Source: CBDVAK01 sp965371945
GTDB taxonomy: Bacteria > Pseudomonadota > Gammaproteobacteria > Competibacterales > JAHEDQ01
Assembly: GCA_965371945.1 (NCBI GenBank)
Contig: CBDVAK010000196.1
Coordinates: 1 to 6,771 of the forward strand
Length of the DNA: 6,771 bases
Direction of reading: 5' to 3'
A model generated the notes under the pieces. The model was given only the letters and a program-made list of their open reading frames with translations. It searched no databases and had not been told where the DNA came from. A program made the translations under genes and the position numbers. Positions 6,084 to 6,771 of this stretch are shown one piece after another. The stretch's first letter is position 1. Each line of letters begins with the position of its first letter.

Positions 6084-6771
6084 CGGACAACACCGACCAG
6101 GCCACCATCGACCCGATTGATTCGAGCAAGATCAACGGCATCCTCTGGAAAGCCTGCGACACATTCCGCGGCACGGTGGACCCTAGCATCTACAAAGACT
6201 ACATCCTGACGATGCTGTTCCTGAAGTACATTTCCGATGTCTGGCAGGACCACTACGAATCCTACAAACGTGAACACGGTGATCACCCCGAACTGATCGA
6301 GGAGCTTCTAAAGAACGAGCGTTTTGTGCTGCCACGCGAGGCCAACTTTTACGCGCTGTATAACAAGCGCTACGAACCCGGCAATGGCGAGCGCATCGAC
6401 AAGGCGCTGCACGCAATCGAAGACGGCAACGCCACCAAGCTCCAGGATGGCGACCACGGCGTGTTCCAGGATATCTCGTTCAATTCCACCAAGCTCGGCG
6501 ACGAGGCACAGAAAAACGACATCCTGCGCCACCTGCTGGAAGACTTTCACCGGCCCGAGCTCGACCTGCACCCGAGCCGGATCGGCAACAAGGACATCAT
6601 CGGTGACGCCTACGAATACCTGATTGAACGGTTCGCCGCTGGCGCGGGAAAAAAGGCCGGTGAGTTCTACACCCCGGCCGAGGTCTCGCAACTGATCGCC
6701 GAGCTTGTTGCTCCTAGAGAAGGCGCAGAAATCTGTGACCCGGCCTGCGGCTCGGCCTCGCTGCTGATGAA
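6080..6771 (+). CDS. hsdM: Type I restriction-modification methyltransferase subunit, 5' part
   Basis: The first 230 codons of an N6-adenine DNA methyltransferase subunit; the gene runs off the right edge, so a normal HsdM of roughly 500 residues is cut near its middle. Residues 14-160 match the helical HsdM N-terminal domain (SSKINGILWKACDTFRG, then DYILTMLFLKYISDVW). GDAYEYLIERFAAGAGKKAG (175-194) followed by EFYTPAEVSQLI (195-206) is the classic HsdM signature. ICDPACGSASLL (218-229) is the SAM-binding motif I, with alanine where glycine is more usual; the catalytic NPPF motif would lie beyond the window. The ATG at 6080 overlaps the hsdS stop by 4 nt (ATGA), showing tight operon coupling. 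HsdM with HsdS protects host DNA; an hsdR restriction gene would be expected downstream. The family identification is very secure. Confidence 0.95.
   Translation, partial: MTDNTDQATIDPIDSSKINGILWKACDTFRGTVDPSIYKDYILTMLFLKYISDVWQDHYESYKREHGDHPELIEELLKNERFVLPREANFYALYNKRYEPGNGERIDKALHAIEDGNATKLQDGDHGVFQDISFNSTKLGDEAQKNDILRHLLEDFHRPELDLHPSRIGNKDIIGDAYEYLIERFAAGAGKKAGEFYTPAEVSQLIAELVAPREGAEICDPACGSASLLM

Noticed and set aside
6308..6691. Reverse-strand 127-codon open frame
   Set aside because: It is antisense to hsdM, whose protein carries unmistakable FYTP and DPACGS motifs.
1..6771. CRISPR array, tRNA/rRNA genes, transposase or transposon ends
   Set aside because: On reading through, no regularly spaced repeats, tRNA-like T-loop/acceptor pattern, rRNA stretch or terminal inverted repeats flanking a transposase were seen.

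Overview
The window looks like chromosome of a GC-rich bacterium, most likely a proteobacterium and plausibly a gammaproteobacterium. That rests on base composition, Gram-negative-style signal peptides and the mix of families; no rRNA, tRNA or marker gene fixes the taxon. It contains seven complete protein genes and one gene cut by the right edge. No tRNA, rRNA, CRISPR array or intact mobile element is visible.

Left third (1-2300): a secreted protein with an App1-type HAD phosphatase domain is followed, on the same strand, by a two-gene partner-switching module. The module is a STAS-domain anti-sigma-factor antagonist and a short HATPase-fold protein of the RsbW/SpoIIAB class. A TATAAT box and a good ribosome-binding site sit in front of the STAS gene, so the pair may have its own promoter. 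No PP2C phosphatase and no sigma factor is present, so the circuit must be completed from elsewhere. Two inverted repeats, one with a perfect 14-bp stem, fill the gap before the next, convergent gene.

Middle (2292-3760): a reverse-strand gene for a secreted, cysteine-containing protein with an InlB-like bacterial repeat near its N-terminus and a C-terminal part I do not recognise. It is followed by about 650 bp with no convincing gene, possibly decayed sequence.

Right half (3761-6771): a compact defence block. An AbiE type IV toxin-antitoxin pair (antitoxin abiEi, toxin abiEii, 8-nt overlap) runs leftward. Divergently, a type I restriction-modification operon runs rightward, beginning with a half-size specificity subunit (hsdS, one target-recognition domain). 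An ATGA overlap couples it to hsdM, which leaves the window just after its SAM-binding motif. The two operons share a control region of about 84 bp that holds a 7-7-7 inverted repeat, a plausible operator.

No clearly new system is proven here. The best leads are the half-HsdS placed before HsdM, the shared control region, and the uncharacterised secreted InlB-repeat protein.
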